A DNA stretch of 14,908 bases from an uncultured Collinsella sp. (GCA_902492185.1 CABUKY010000028.1:1-14908); one strand, 5' to 3'. Counted from the stretch's first letter, positions 5,296 to 12,572 are shown. Numbers and translations: made by a program. The notes: generated from the letters alone by a model not told the origin.

Positions 5296-6534
5296 ATGAC
5301 AAAAGACGATAGGCAGGCATTCGAGGTACCCGATCGGCTCTTTGATTACGTGAGGTCGGTCGTCGACAACCGTGCGCTTGCAACGGTGCTGCTCTTTTTG
5401 CTGAGCCTGCTGCTGATTGGCATCGACAACATCGTCGGAATCTTGGCGGTGCTGCTTGTTGGCTTTTTGCTGATCGATCGATTTGAGATCGTGCGCCGCT
5501 GCGTGGTGATTGGCGGCGCCGCGTGGGCCATGACGTTGGCGATTGGCGCCATGGCGCTCGGCGGCATCGAAGGGCCGGTGCTGTTCGATGCCGGCTTTGT
5601 ATTCAACATGCTTGGCTTTGTGCTGGCGCTTGCCGTGTGCGTGCTGTTCTTGTGCGGCCGCGCCCTGTACTACCAGGGCTTCGAGCAGGGCGAGCAGCAT
5701 GCCGATTGTGTGCTGGCCGCTCGTATTCAAGATCGCCTGATCGATCACCCCGACACCTGGGACAACATCGACGGCGACTTCTTGGAGGCCGAGGGCGCCC
5801 TTAACCGCGTGCGTGACCGTGAGCGCAAGGTGCAGCAAGCTCTGCGTGACGAGTCGCATCGCAAGGACGATCTGGTCACGTACTTGGCACATGACCTGCG
5901 CACCCCGCTTGCCAGCGTGGTGGGCTATCTTTCGCTGCTGCAAGAGGCTCCCGAGCTGCCGGTTGAGCAACGTACGCACTTTACGGGCGTGGCGCTCGAC
6001 AAGGCGCACCGGCTTGATGCGCTCATCGAAGAGTTCTTCGATATCACGCGCTTTGACTTCCACGATATCGTGCTCACGCGCGGCTATGTTGATCTGGGGT
6101 TGCTGCTGGCTCAGGTGACTGACGAGTTCTATCCCATCCTCAACGAGCAGCATAAGGAAGTCCAAGTTGATATTCGCGAGGACCTGACGGTGCTCGTGGA
6201 TGGCGACAAGATGGCCCGCGTGTTTAACAACATCATGAAAAACGCCGTCGCCTATAGCTATGAGGGCTCGACTATCACGATTGAGGCCGGGCGCCAAGAC
6301 GATGGCGGCGTGCGCGTGCGCTTTATCAATCAGGGCGATCCTATCCCTGCGGCTAAGCTCAAGGTGATCTTTGAGAAGTTCTATCGCCTGGATGCGGCGC
6401 GTGCGACCAATCGCGGTGGTGCCGGTCTGGGTCTTGCTATTGCCAAGGAGATCATCGCGGCACACGGCGGTACCGTTGCATGTGAATCGACGCCCGAACA
6501 CACGATATTCACCATCGAGCTGCCCGCCGTATAG
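5296..6534 (+). CDS. Membrane sensor histidine kinase, VanS-like
   Basis: This 412-residue kinase is the partner of the upstream regulator. Four hydrophobic segments (about 27-43, 46-60, 68-90, 101-120) are joined by very short loops, so there is no sizeable extracellular sensor domain; sensing probably takes place within the membrane. The dimerisation/phosphoacceptor helix has H199 in LAHDLRTPLASVVGYL. The ATPase domain shows the N box NNIMKNAVAYS (about 311-321), FEKFYRLD and the G2 loop GGAGLGLAI (about 374-382). The first glycine box reads FINQGDPIP rather than DxGxG, a form typical of VanS-like kinases. The ATG at 5296 is preferred over the GTG at 5290, because GGGGAAG then sits at a normal distance. 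It may respond to cell-wall stress. Confidence 0.92.
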   Translation: MTKDDRQAFEVPDRLFDYVRSVVDNRALATVLLFLLSLLLIGIDNIVGILAVLLVGFLLIDRFEIVRRCVVIGGAAWAMTLAIGAMALGGIEGPVLFDAGFVFNMLGFVLALAVCVLFLCGRALYYQGFEQGEQHADCVLAARIQDRLIDHPDTWDNIDGDFLEAEGALNRVRDRERKVQQALRDESHRKDDLVTYLAHDLRTPLASVVGYLSLLQEAPELPVEQRTHFTGVALDKAHRLDALIEEFFDITRFDFHDIVLTRGYVDLGLLLAQVTDEFYPILNEQHKEVQVDIREDLTVLVDGDKMARVFNNIMKNAVAYSYEGSTITIEAGRQDDGGVRVRFINQGDPIPAAKLKVIFEKFYRLDAARATNRGGAGLGLAIAKEIIAAHGGTVACESTPEHTIFTIELPAV

Positions 6535-6545
6535 CCAGCGTGCCC

Positions 6546-6561
6546 TTACAAACACTTGACA
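6546..6561 (+). promoter_or_regulatory. Candidate PhoP-type direct repeat and -35 upstream of pstB
   Basis: TTACAA (6546-6551) and TTGACA (6556-6561) are direct repeats with a 10-base period. They resemble the TT(N)ACA boxes bound by PhoP-type regulators in Gram-positive bacteria. TTGACA is also a perfect -35, though the nearest -10 (TATGAG, 6577-6582) is only 15 bases away. A PhoB-like regulator is encoded just downstream. Confidence 0.4.
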
Positions 6562-6596
6562 ATGCGCTCACGTGCATATGAGCCGCGATTTCTACT

Positions 6597-6622
6597 ATCG
6601 ATACTGCTGAATTGATATCGAT
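6597..6622. promoter_or_regulatory. 7-bp inverted repeat in the pstB leader
   Basis: ATCGATA (6597-6603) and TATCGAT (6616-6622) form a perfect inverted repeat with 12 bases between. It overlaps a second -10-like hexamer (TACTAT, 6593-6598) and ends just before the Shine-Dalgarno GGAGG (6625-6629). It may be an operator or a leader hairpin. Confidence 0.4.
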
Positions 6623-6637
6623 GTGGAGGTATGCGGT

Positions 6638-7513
6638 ATGACGGCTGCTGCGGCTGTGGAGCCCACGGAGCTTGAAGAACTCATGGAAGCGCAGGCCGAG
6701 GCCGCGCACGAGCGCGAGGTTGGGGATGCGACTCGCCCCACGGCAGAGGATCTTGCCGCCTCGCCGACGCGCATCGACGTCGAGGGCCTCGACCTGTTCT
6801 ATGGCGACCATCATGCGCTCAAGGACGTGAATATCAAGATCCGCGACAAGCAGATCACCTCGTTTATCGGGCCTTCGGGCTGCGGAAAGTCCACGTTGCT
6901 GCGCTGCTTTAACCGCATGAACGACGGCATCAAGGATTGCCGCATCGAGGGCAAGATTGCGCTCGATGGTCAAGATATCCTGGGCGATTACGACATCTGC
7001 CGTTTGCGCCAGCGCGTGGGCATGGTGTTTCAGCGCCCCAACCCGTTTCCCATGAGCATCTACGACAACGTCGCCTACGGTCCTCGCGGCATGGGAGTGC
7101 GCGACCGCGTCGTGCTCGACGAGCTGGTCGAAGACTCCCTGCGACGCGCCGCCCTGTGGGACGAGGTCAAGGACAAACTCAAAGAATCGGGTCTGGGTCT
7201 TTCGGGCGGCCAGCAGCAGCGTCTGTGCATCGCCCGTGCGCTGGCCGTGCAGCCCGACATTCTGCTGATGGACGAACCGACCTCGGCGCTCGACCCCGTA
7301 TCGACGCTGGTGGTGGAGCAGCTGGCCTGCGAGCTCAAGGAGACCTGCACGCTGGTGGTCGTGACGCACAACATGCAGCAGGCTGCGCGCATCTCCGACT
7401 CGGTCGCGTTCTTTTTGCTGGGCGAGCTGGTGGAGCATGCGCCCACTGCCCAGCTCTTCAAAAACCCGATCGATCCGCGCACGGCGGATTATTTGACGGG
7501 ACGTTTTGGCTGA
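6638..7513 (+). CDS. pstB: Phosphate ABC transporter ATPase PstB
   Basis: PstB hydrolyses ATP to drive high-affinity phosphate import by the PstSCAB complex on the inner face of the membrane. The protein has 291 residues. Walker A is GPSGCGKST (78-86) and the Q-loop is FQRPNPFPMS with Q132. The signature is LSGGQQQR (188-195), Walker B ILLMDEP (208-214) and the switch histidine is H244 in VTHNMQQA. The segments LLRCFNRMND and VFQRPNPFPMSIYDNVAYGPR are distinctive for PstB. About 43 extra acidic, alanine-rich residues precede the usual start. The ATG at 6638 is chosen for GGAGG at 6625-6629; a GTG at 6623 is less likely. Unusually, pstS, pstC, pstA and phoU are not adjacent: a VanS-like gene precedes it and PhoBR-like genes follow. 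Confidence 0.95.
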   Translation: MTAAAAVEPTELEELMEAQAEAAHEREVGDATRPTAEDLAASPTRIDVEGLDLFYGDHHALKDVNIKIRDKQITSFIGPSGCGKSTLLRCFNRMNDGIKDCRIEGKIALDGQDILGDYDICRLRQRVGMVFQRPNPFPMSIYDNVAYGPRGMGVRDRVVLDELVEDSLRRAALWDEVKDKLKESGLGLSGGQQQRLCIARALAVQPDILLMDEPTSALDPVSTLVVEQLACELKETCTLVVVTHNMQQAARISDSVAFFLLGELVEHAPTAQLFKNPIDPRTADYLTGRFG

Positions 7514-7523
7514 TACCATCTAG

Positions 7524-7537
7524 TAAAGGTACCTTTA
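7524..7537. promoter_or_regulatory. 14-bp perfect palindrome, candidate operator
   Basis: TAAAGGTACCTTTA is perfectly self-complementary. It lies in the 64-base gap between the pstB stop and the next regulator start, upstream of a TAAGAT -10-like hexamer (7542-7547). A dimeric regulator could bind here and uncouple phoB-like expression from pstB. Confidence 0.5.
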
Positions 7538-7577
7538 GGGTTAAGATGCGGTCATGCCGGCCGCAAAGGGGTTCAAC

Positions 7578-8306
7578 ATGATCTATTACGTCGAGGACGA
7601 TGACAACATCAGGGATCTGACGGTCTACGCGCTGCGCAAGCAGGGAATCGAGGCCGAGGGCTTTTCGTGCGACGGCGAGTTTAAGGCCGCCGTGGCGCGA
7701 CGGGTACCCGATGCTGTCCTGCTCGACATCATGCTGCCCGATACCGATGGTTTGGCGATTATGCGCCGCCTGCGCGCCGACCGCCTGACGGCGACGGTGC
7801 CCATTATGATGCTTACCGCCAAGGACACCGAGCTCGACAAGGTGATGGCGCTCGATGGCGGTGCCGACGATTACCTGACTAAACCCTTCTCGCTCATGGA
7901 GCTCGCCAGCCGCTGCCGCGCACTGCTGCGTCGCGGCGGCATGGTCAAGCAGGCGAGCGATGTGCTCAGCGTGGGCGACATCGTGCTCTCGCCCAGCCAT
8001 CGCGAGGTGACCGTTGCCGGCGAGCCGCTTAAGCTCACCCTGCGCGAGTTCGACCTGCTCGAGTACCTCATGCGCAAGCCCGGCGTGGTCTTTACCCGCG
8101 AGTCGTTGCTGCAGAGCGTGTGGGGCTGGGACTTCGACGGCGGTTCGCGCACCGTTGACGTGCACGTGCAGACGCTTCGCCAAAAACTGGGCGAGCATGC
8201 CAGCGCCATCGAGACCGTGCGCGGCGTGGGCTACCGCTTGGCCGAGCCTTCTGCCGGCGATGGTGCCGAAGGTGACGACACCGCGGCCACCGCATCGGAG
8301 GAGTAA
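7578..8306 (+). CDS. OmpR/PhoB-family response regulator, PhoB/PhoP-like
   Basis: A 242-residue DNA-binding response regulator. The receiver domain (about 1-118) has an acidic cluster at the start (VEDDDN), phospho-acceptor D50 (LLDIMLPD), T80 and K102. A winged-helix domain (about 128-222) contains LTLREFDLLEYLM and ends VRGVGYRLAEP. After it comes an odd 20-residue tail rich in Asp, Glu, Ala and Gly, beyond the normal family end. ATG 7578 is chosen because AAAGGGG (7565-7571) sits six bases ahead. An ATG at 7554 lies about seven bases after TAAGAT and could serve a leaderless transcript. The location after pstB and before a PhoR-like kinase argues for control of phosphate starvation genes. 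Confidence 0.92.
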   Translation: MIYYVEDDDNIRDLTVYALRKQGIEAEGFSCDGEFKAAVARRVPDAVLLDIMLPDTDGLAIMRRLRADRLTATVPIMMLTAKDTELDKVMALDGGADDYLTKPFSLMELASRCRALLRRGGMVKQASDVLSVGDIVLSPSHREVTVAGEPLKLTLREFDLLEYLMRKPGVVFTRESLLQSVWGWDFDGGSRTVDVHVQTLRQKLGEHASAIETVRGVGYRLAEPSAGDGAEGDDTAATASEE

Positions 8307-8309
8307 CCC

Positions 8310-9734
8310 GTGGTCTTCGCCCCCCAGGGAAAACATACGCTGTCGCACCGCGTTTTTGTGACGATCTTTGTCTGCGCCATGGCGGTTATCGTGGCGTTTA
8401 CGGTGCTGGGTGCGTTCTTTGTGCAAAACACCTTGGCGGATGCCACGAGTGCCAATCTGGCGCAGGAAACCGAGCTCATTGCTGCCGCTCTCGACGAACA
8501 GCAGGAGCCCATCCCGTTCTTGCGTAGTCTCGATCGCGAGGACTTGCGCATCACGCTGATTAACAAGGATGGATCGGTTGCCTACGACAACGAGGCGTCG
8601 CCTTCCACACTGCCCAACCATGGCGATCGCCCCGAGGTCATCGAGGCCTTTGAGAGTGGTTTGGGTTCCGCGGAGCGCGCAAGCTCTACGCTCGACGAGA
8701 TTATGCTGTATCGCGCCGTCGCCCTTGATAACGGCCAGGTTGTCCGCTTGGCGCAGGCCCAGCCTGGCGTTGCGGCGATTTTGCTGTCGATGGTGGCGCC
8801 GATGCTGCTTATCGCAGCAGCGGGTGCGGTACTCTCGTTTTTTATGGCGCGCCGCGAGTCCCGTGCCATCATCGCGCCGTTGCAAGAGGTGGATTTGGAC
8901 CACCCACGCCGTAGCTATGAGCACGCCTATGCCGAGATGGTCCCCATGCTTGAGCGTATCGAGTCGCAGCGCCAGGAACTCAAGCGCCAAATGGCGGTGC
9001 TAGCGGACAACGACCGTATGCGCCGCGAGTTCACGGCGAATATCACCCATGAGCTCAAGACGCCGCTTACGGCGATTTCGGGCTATGCCGAGCTCATCGC
9101 AAACGGCATGGTCGAGGGCGAGGGCGACCTGCGCAACTTTGGCGGTCGCATCTATCGTGAGGCGGGCCGCTTGGCAGCGCTTGTCAACGATATCCTTACG
9201 CTGTCTAACTTGGACGAGGCCGAGCGTGCAGCTGAGGGCGAGGCGGTGCCCATTGGGTCCACGGAGCCTATTGAGCTCTCGCGTGCCATCTACGCGGTCG
9301 AGCAGCGTCTTGAACAGGTCGCCCGTCAGGCGAATGTGACGATAAGTCATGAGACCAAGCCTGTGGTCATCGAGGGCGTGTCGCGCTTGATTGACGAGCT
9401 CATCTATAATCTGGCAAGCAACGCCATCCGCTACAATCGACCCGGCGGTACGGTTACGCTGCAGTGCGGCACCAACGACGAAGGCCATCCGTTCCTTGCG
9501 GTCGCCGACACGGGAATCGGTATCGCGCCTGAAGAACAGGGCAAGGTATTTGAGCGGTTCTATCGCGTGGACAAGAGTAGGTCCAAGGCACGCGGCGGAA
9601 CCGGTCTGGGGCTTGCCATTGTCAAGCATGCGGCCCTGTATCATCACGCCACGCTCGATCTGTCGAGCGAGTTGGGCGTGGGAACCACCATTACGGTGAC
9701 GTTTCCCATACAGCAGGACGAGCCATTCGCATAG
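8310..9734 (+). CDS. Sensor histidine kinase, PhoR-like
   Basis: A 474-residue kinase that should phosphorylate the preceding regulator. There are two membrane segments (about 13-38 and 154-179), with an extracytoplasmic region of about 115 residues between them. The phosphoacceptor is H247 in NITHELKTPLTAISGYAELI. The ATPase domain has the N box LIYNLASNAIRYN, G1 VADTGIGI, F box FERFYRVD and G2 GGTGLGLAIVKHA, all intact. Translation starts at GTG 8310, three bases after the regulator stop, with GGAGGAG at 8297-8303 inside the end of the upstream gene; this implies translational coupling. The H-box and two-membrane-pass layout match PhoR/PhoP-type kinases and, with pstB nearby, favour phosphate sensing. 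Whether it senses through the PstB complex or its outer domain is not visible. Confidence 0.93.
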   Translation: MVFAPQGKHTLSHRVFVTIFVCAMAVIVAFTVLGAFFVQNTLADATSANLAQETELIAAALDEQQEPIPFLRSLDREDLRITLINKDGSVAYDNEASPSTLPNHGDRPEVIEAFESGLGSAERASSTLDEIMLYRAVALDNGQVVRLAQAQPGVAAILLSMVAPMLLIAAAGAVLSFFMARRESRAIIAPLQEVDLDHPRRSYEHAYAEMVPMLERIESQRQELKRQMAVLADNDRMRREFTANITHELKTPLTAISGYAELIANGMVEGEGDLRNFGGRIYREAGRLAALVNDILTLSNLDEAERAAEGEAVPIGSTEPIELSRAIYAVEQRLEQVARQANVTISHETKPVVIEGVSRLIDELIYNLASNAIRYNRPGGTVTLQCGTNDEGHPFLAVADTGIGIAPEEQGKVFERFYRVDKSRSKARGGTGLGLAIVKHAALYHHATLDLSSELGVGTTITVTFPIQQDEPFA

Positions 9735-9759
9735 CGATACAACATAGATATTGATGTAG

Positions 9760-9788
9760 ACGCCGCATTTGACTTTCGGGTGCGGCGT
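9760..9788 (+). terminator. Hairpin after the PhoR-like gene, probable terminator
   Basis: ACGCCGCA (9760-9767) pairs with TGCGGCGT (9781-9788) across a 13-base loop. The following sequence is T-rich but interrupted (TGTTGTGCAATTTT), so termination may be partial. A small 5-bp hairpin (9824-9837) followed by T-rich sequence lies further on. Confidence 0.55.
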
Positions 9789-9853
9789 TGTTGTGCAATT
9801 TTACGATTGCTTCCGACATTTTTACAGGAGAGCCTGTTTCTTATGTATAGAGT

Positions 9854-9882
9854 TTGGTCTCGGTAAAAAGATGCGATAACAT
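9854..9882 (+). promoter_or_regulatory. Candidate promoter of the phosphotyrosine operon
   Basis: TTGGTC (9854-9859) and TAACAT (9877-9882) are separated by 17 bases. Transcription would start near 9889, leaving a leader of about 40 bases before the ATG at 9930. Confidence 0.5.
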
Positions 9883-9929
9883 ACGGACAGTTTTGTCAAT
9901 CCGAACTGGGGAAATGAAAGGCAAGCTGC

Positions 9930-10586
9930 ATGACCCTTCTCGAACTGTTCCAGCTGCTGAAGAAGCACCTTCAGCTGGTCATCACCCTTCCGGTGGTCTG
10001 CGCGATCGCCATGGGCATCGTGTCCTTCGTTGCGATGGACAACACCTATACCGCGACGACGAGCATGTACATTCTCGCCAAGACCGACGATAGCGGTCAG
10101 ATGAGCTACAACGATCTCTCGGCGAGTCAGATGCTTTCCAACGATATCGCCACGCTGCTGGATAGCGATAGCGTTAAGAGCGGCGCAGCCAATGAACTGG
10201 GCCTCACCGATCTGGATGACTACAAGGTGTCTGTTTCCTCCGAGACCACCACGCGTGTCATTACGCTTTCGGTTACCGGCACCGATGCCAAGGAGACGGC
10301 TAAGGTCGCAAAGGCCATAGCTAGCTCGGTGAGTACGGTCGCTCAGAACGTCGGCGCTGCCCAGAGCATCAACGTTATCGACGAGGCTAAGACCCCCGAA
10401 GCCCCCAGCGGCCCCAAGCGTATGCTGTACGTTGCTGTCGCGTTCCTCGCGGGCATCTTTATCGCAGTTGCCTATGTCGTTTTGGCAGACATGCTCAACA
10501 CCCGCATCCGCGGTGCCGAAGAGGCAGAAGAGCTCCTGGGCATTCCCGTTGTTGGCCGAATTCCGGCTATGAAAGGTGGTAAATAG
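9930..10586 (+). CDS. Wzz/CpsC-like polysaccharide co-polymerase, BY-kinase activator
   Basis: A 218-residue membrane protein of the chain-length determinant family. It has two membrane segments (about 15-36 and 165-188) with an external domain of about 125 residues between them. The proline-rich motif PEAPSGPKR lies just before the second segment, as is typical of the Wzz family. A short cytoplasmic C-terminus (about 189-218) corresponds to the part that binds and activates the partner kinase. In Gram-positive bacteria such proteins are separate from the kinase, as here, whereas proteobacterial homologues are fused to it. AAAGG at 9917-9921 supports the ATG. The kinase gene begins two bases after the stop. 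The likely role is control of surface polysaccharide length or export. Confidence 0.9.
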   Translation: MTLLELFQLLKKHLQLVITLPVVCAIAMGIVSFVAMDNTYTATTSMYILAKTDDSGQMSYNDLSASQMLSNDIATLLDSDSVKSGAANELGLTDLDDYKVSVSSETTTRVITLSVTGTDAKETAKVAKAIASSVSTVAQNVGAAQSINVIDEAKTPEAPSGPKRMLYVAVAFLAGIFIAVAYVVLADMLNTRIRGAEEAEELLGIPVVGRIPAMKGGK

Positions 10587-10588
10587 GC

Positions 10589-11326
10589 ATGGCTAAGGCA
10601 AAGAACACCGATAAGCTCGTTGTACAGAATGCCGCCAAGACCCTTCTGGCCAACATCCGCTTTGCGAGCGTGGACGACCCCATTCGCACCATCACCGTTA
10701 CCTCCTCGATTCCCAACGAGGGCAAGTCTACGGTTTCCATTAACCTTGCTCAGGCAATTGCCACGAGTGGCAAGTCCGTGCTCCTGGTTGAGGCCGATAT
10801 GCGCCGCAGGTCCCTTTCCGATATGCTCGGCGTTCGTTCGCGCGGCGGACTCTATGCGGTTCTTTCCGAGCAGATCTCCATTGACCAGGCAATTGTCGAG
10901 ACGGGTCAGAAGAACTTCTACTTCCTCGATGCCGAGCCGCATATTCCCAATCCTGCCGACATCATCGTCTCTCACCGCTTTGCCAAGCTGGTAAAGGCAC
11001 TGTCTGCTAAGTTCCAGTACGTCATCTTCGACGCTCCCCCGGTCGGCACCTTCATCGATGCTGCCGAGATTGCCAGCCTGACCGACGGCACGCTGTTCGT
11101 GGTGCGCGAGGACTTCACCAAGCGCGAGGAGGCGCTCAACGCCATCGGTCAGCTTAAGAAGTCCGAGAAGGTCAAGCTCATCGGTACCGTTATGAACTAC
11201 TGCGAGACCGAGACCAGCGAGTACTACTACTCCTACTACACCAAGGACGGTAAGAAGGTTAAGAAGGGCTCCGACGATCAGGGGACTTCCAAAAAGGGCA
11301 TCTTCACCAACCGAGCAAACGTTTAG
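10589..11326 (+). CDS. Bacterial tyrosine kinase (BY-kinase), CpsD/YwqD type
   Basis: A cytoplasmic 245-residue P-loop protein that autophosphorylates on C-terminal tyrosines when bound to its membrane activator. Walker A is SIPNEGKST (40-48), Walker A' VLLVEADMRR (64-73) and Walker B VIFDAP (145-150). The tyrosine cluster EYYYSYY (211-217) is the expected phosphorylation site, followed by a lysine-rich tail. The SSIPNEGKS form of Walker A separates BY-kinases from ParA/MinD proteins. The gene sits two bases after the Wzz-like gene and 17 bases before the phosphatase gene, giving the complete activator-kinase-phosphatase set. It should set the phosphorylation state that governs polymer assembly and possibly other substrates. 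Confidence 0.93.
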   Translation: MAKAKNTDKLVVQNAAKTLLANIRFASVDDPIRTITVTSSIPNEGKSTVSINLAQAIATSGKSVLLVEADMRRRSLSDMLGVRSRGGLYAVLSEQISIDQAIVETGQKNFYFLDAEPHIPNPADIIVSHRFAKLVKALSAKFQYVIFDAPPVGTFIDAAEIASLTDGTLFVVREDFTKREEALNAIGQLKKSEKVKLIGTVMNYCETETSEYYYSYYTKDGKKVKKGSDDQGTSKKGIFTNRANV

Positions 11327-11343
11327 TTGATTAAGGCTGACCT

Positions 11344-11994
11344 ATGCGTGACATTCATTGCCATATCTTGCCGGGTGTAGACGACGGCGCCGCCGATCTC
11401 GATGAGAGCTTGGCGATGCTCGAGGCTGCCAAGCGGGCCGGTGTAACCAGAATCGTTTGCACTCCTCACTGCCGTGATCCCTATTTTGATTACGACAAGA
11501 TGTGGGATGCCTTTGAGCTGCTGCGTGATAACGCTGACGGTTTTCCGCTCCAGATGGGCTTCGAGGTCAACCATCGAAAGCTCGTTGAGCTTGGTATCGA
11601 TGCCGCGGAGCACTTGCATTTCGATGGGACCAACGAGTTTCTGCTCGAACTTTCGACGCATGCCGATGCGTATGCGTTTAGAGAGTACGAGAACACGATT
11701 TACGATTTGCAGTGCCGTGGCTACCAGGTGATCATCGCTCATCCTGAGCGCTATCGTGCGGTTCAAAAGGATGTAAGCGTGGCGGAGCGTCTGGTCGATA
11801 TGGGCTGCAAGCTGCAGGCTTCGGCGGACTTTATTGCCGGCGGTCGCTTTGGTCGCGAGAAAAAGCCGGCACAGCGCCTGTTCGATCAGAACCTGTACAG
11901 CTTCATCGCGAGCGATGCCCATAACGTGGGTCATTACGACTGCCTGGCGAAGGCTCGCGCGAAGTTTAGCGTGCGCGGAGCTCATTTTCGCTAA
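11344..11994 (+). CDS. PHP-family protein-tyrosine phosphatase, CpsB/YwqE type
   Basis: A 216-residue metal-dependent phosphatase that removes phosphate from the BY-kinase. PHP-domain metal ligands are visible: DIHCHILPGVDDGA (H5, H7, D13/D14), TPH with H42, HPER with H133, and SDAHN with D191 and H193. The family is typical of Gram-positive bacteria and unrelated to low-molecular-weight Wzb phosphatases. It starts 17 bases after the kinase stop; AAGG at about 11333-11336 is a modest ribosome site. It is the last gene of the module. Glycosyltransferase, flippase or polymerase genes do not follow, which is unusual for a capsule-locus regulator set. Confidence 0.93.
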   Translation: MRDIHCHILPGVDDGAADLDESLAMLEAAKRAGVTRIVCTPHCRDPYFDYDKMWDAFELLRDNADGFPLQMGFEVNHRKLVELGIDAAEHLHFDGTNEFLLELSTHADAYAFREYENTIYDLQCRGYQVIIAHPERYRAVQKDVSVAERLVDMGCKLQASADFIAGGRFGREKKPAQRLFDQNLYSFIASDAHNVGHYDCLAKARAKFSVRGAHFR

Positions 11995-12033
11995 TATCTG
12001 TCCCTAACGTTCGCATTGAATGAAAGGGCAGCC

Positions 12034-12534
12034 ATGGATATCCAACTTAAGACGGGATGCTTTGATGACGCGGCGTTGGTGCGCCGCGTCGTTTTTATGG
12101 ACGAGCAGGGCTACGAGAATGAGTTCGACGCTATCGACGAGGATCAGAACTGCATTCATGTGACGCTCTATGTAGACGGCGAGCTTGCCGGTTGCTCGCG
12201 CGTGTTTCCCGAGGAGCTTGAGCGCGTGGCTGACGCAGAGGCCCCGGTGTTGCCGGCATGCGACATGGACGAAGGCGTTGCGGCGGGGGAGGCCTACATT
12301 ATGGGGCGCGTCGCCGTGCTGCCGGCTATGCGTCGTCGCGGACTGGCGAGTGCGATCGTCGAGGCCAGTGCTTCGTGTGCACGCGATGCCGGCGCTAAGC
12401 TTATTAAGCTGCATGCGCAGGAATACGTGTTGCCGCTCTATGCAAAGGCGGGCTACACGCAAATTGCCCCGGTAGATTACGAAGACGAGGGCCAGCCCCA
12501 TGTCTGGATGGCCAAGCGCGTAGATGGCAGATAG
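12034..12534 (+). CDS. GNAT-family N-acetyltransferase, ElaA-like
   Basis: A 166-residue acetyl-CoA-dependent acetyltransferase. The N-terminus has VRRVVFMDEQGYENEFDAID, a run common to ElaA/YjcF-like GNAT proteins. Motif A is GRVAVLPAMRRRGLASAIVE (about 91-110), with the RRRGLA pyrophosphate-binding turn. The C-terminus has LHAQEYVLPLYAKAGY and a DEGQPHVWM ending that matches the same subgroup. The ATG at 12034 is preferred over the TTG at 12016 because GAAAGGG (12022-12028) precedes it at five bases. The substrate is unknown. The gap from the phosphatase is 39 bases, so co-transcription is possible but no functional link is evident. The stop codon overlaps the first copy of a short repeat. 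Confidence 0.9.
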   Translation: MDIQLKTGCFDDAALVRRVVFMDEQGYENEFDAIDEDQNCIHVTLYVDGELAGCSRVFPEELERVADAEAPVLPACDMDEGVAAGEAYIMGRVAVLPAMRRRGLASAIVEASASCARDAGAKLIKLHAQEYVLPLYAKAGYTQIAPVDYEDEGQPHVWMAKRVDGR

Positions 12535-12572
12535 GGACGTTCCTTTTCTGCCGGCAGCTGGGGACACTCCTT
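12534..12572 (+). repeat. Paired GGGAC-RY-TCCTT repeats around a palindrome, dispersed-repeat candidate
   Basis: GGGACGTTCCTT (12534-12545) and GGGACACTCCTT (12561-12572) are direct repeats 27 bases apart. Between them lies the perfect 10-bp palindrome CTGCCGGCAG (12548-12557). The arrangement resembles REP-type intergenic elements. The first copy overlaps the last base of the acetyltransferase stop codon. Confidence 0.5.

Noticed and set aside
3037..6534. Vancomycin resistance cluster
   Set aside because: Only VanRS-like regulators and a PBP5-type enzyme are present; no vanH, vanA/B ligase or vanX. The carboxypeptidase has serine-enzyme motifs and is not a VanY metallopeptidase.
7458..8990. 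510-codon minus-strand frame, and a 440-codon one at 5233-6555
   Set aside because: Both oppose intact two-component genes with all family motifs and lack recognisable domains of their own.
9854..10093. 79-codon frame overlapping the Wzz-like start
   Set aside because: It begins inside the probable promoter and overlaps the first 160 bases of the clear Wzz-like gene in another frame.
10589..11326. ParA/MinD-type partition ATPase
   Set aside because: The Walker A form SIPNEGKST, the C-terminal tyrosine cluster and the Wzz-like and PHP phosphatase neighbours identify a BY-kinase.
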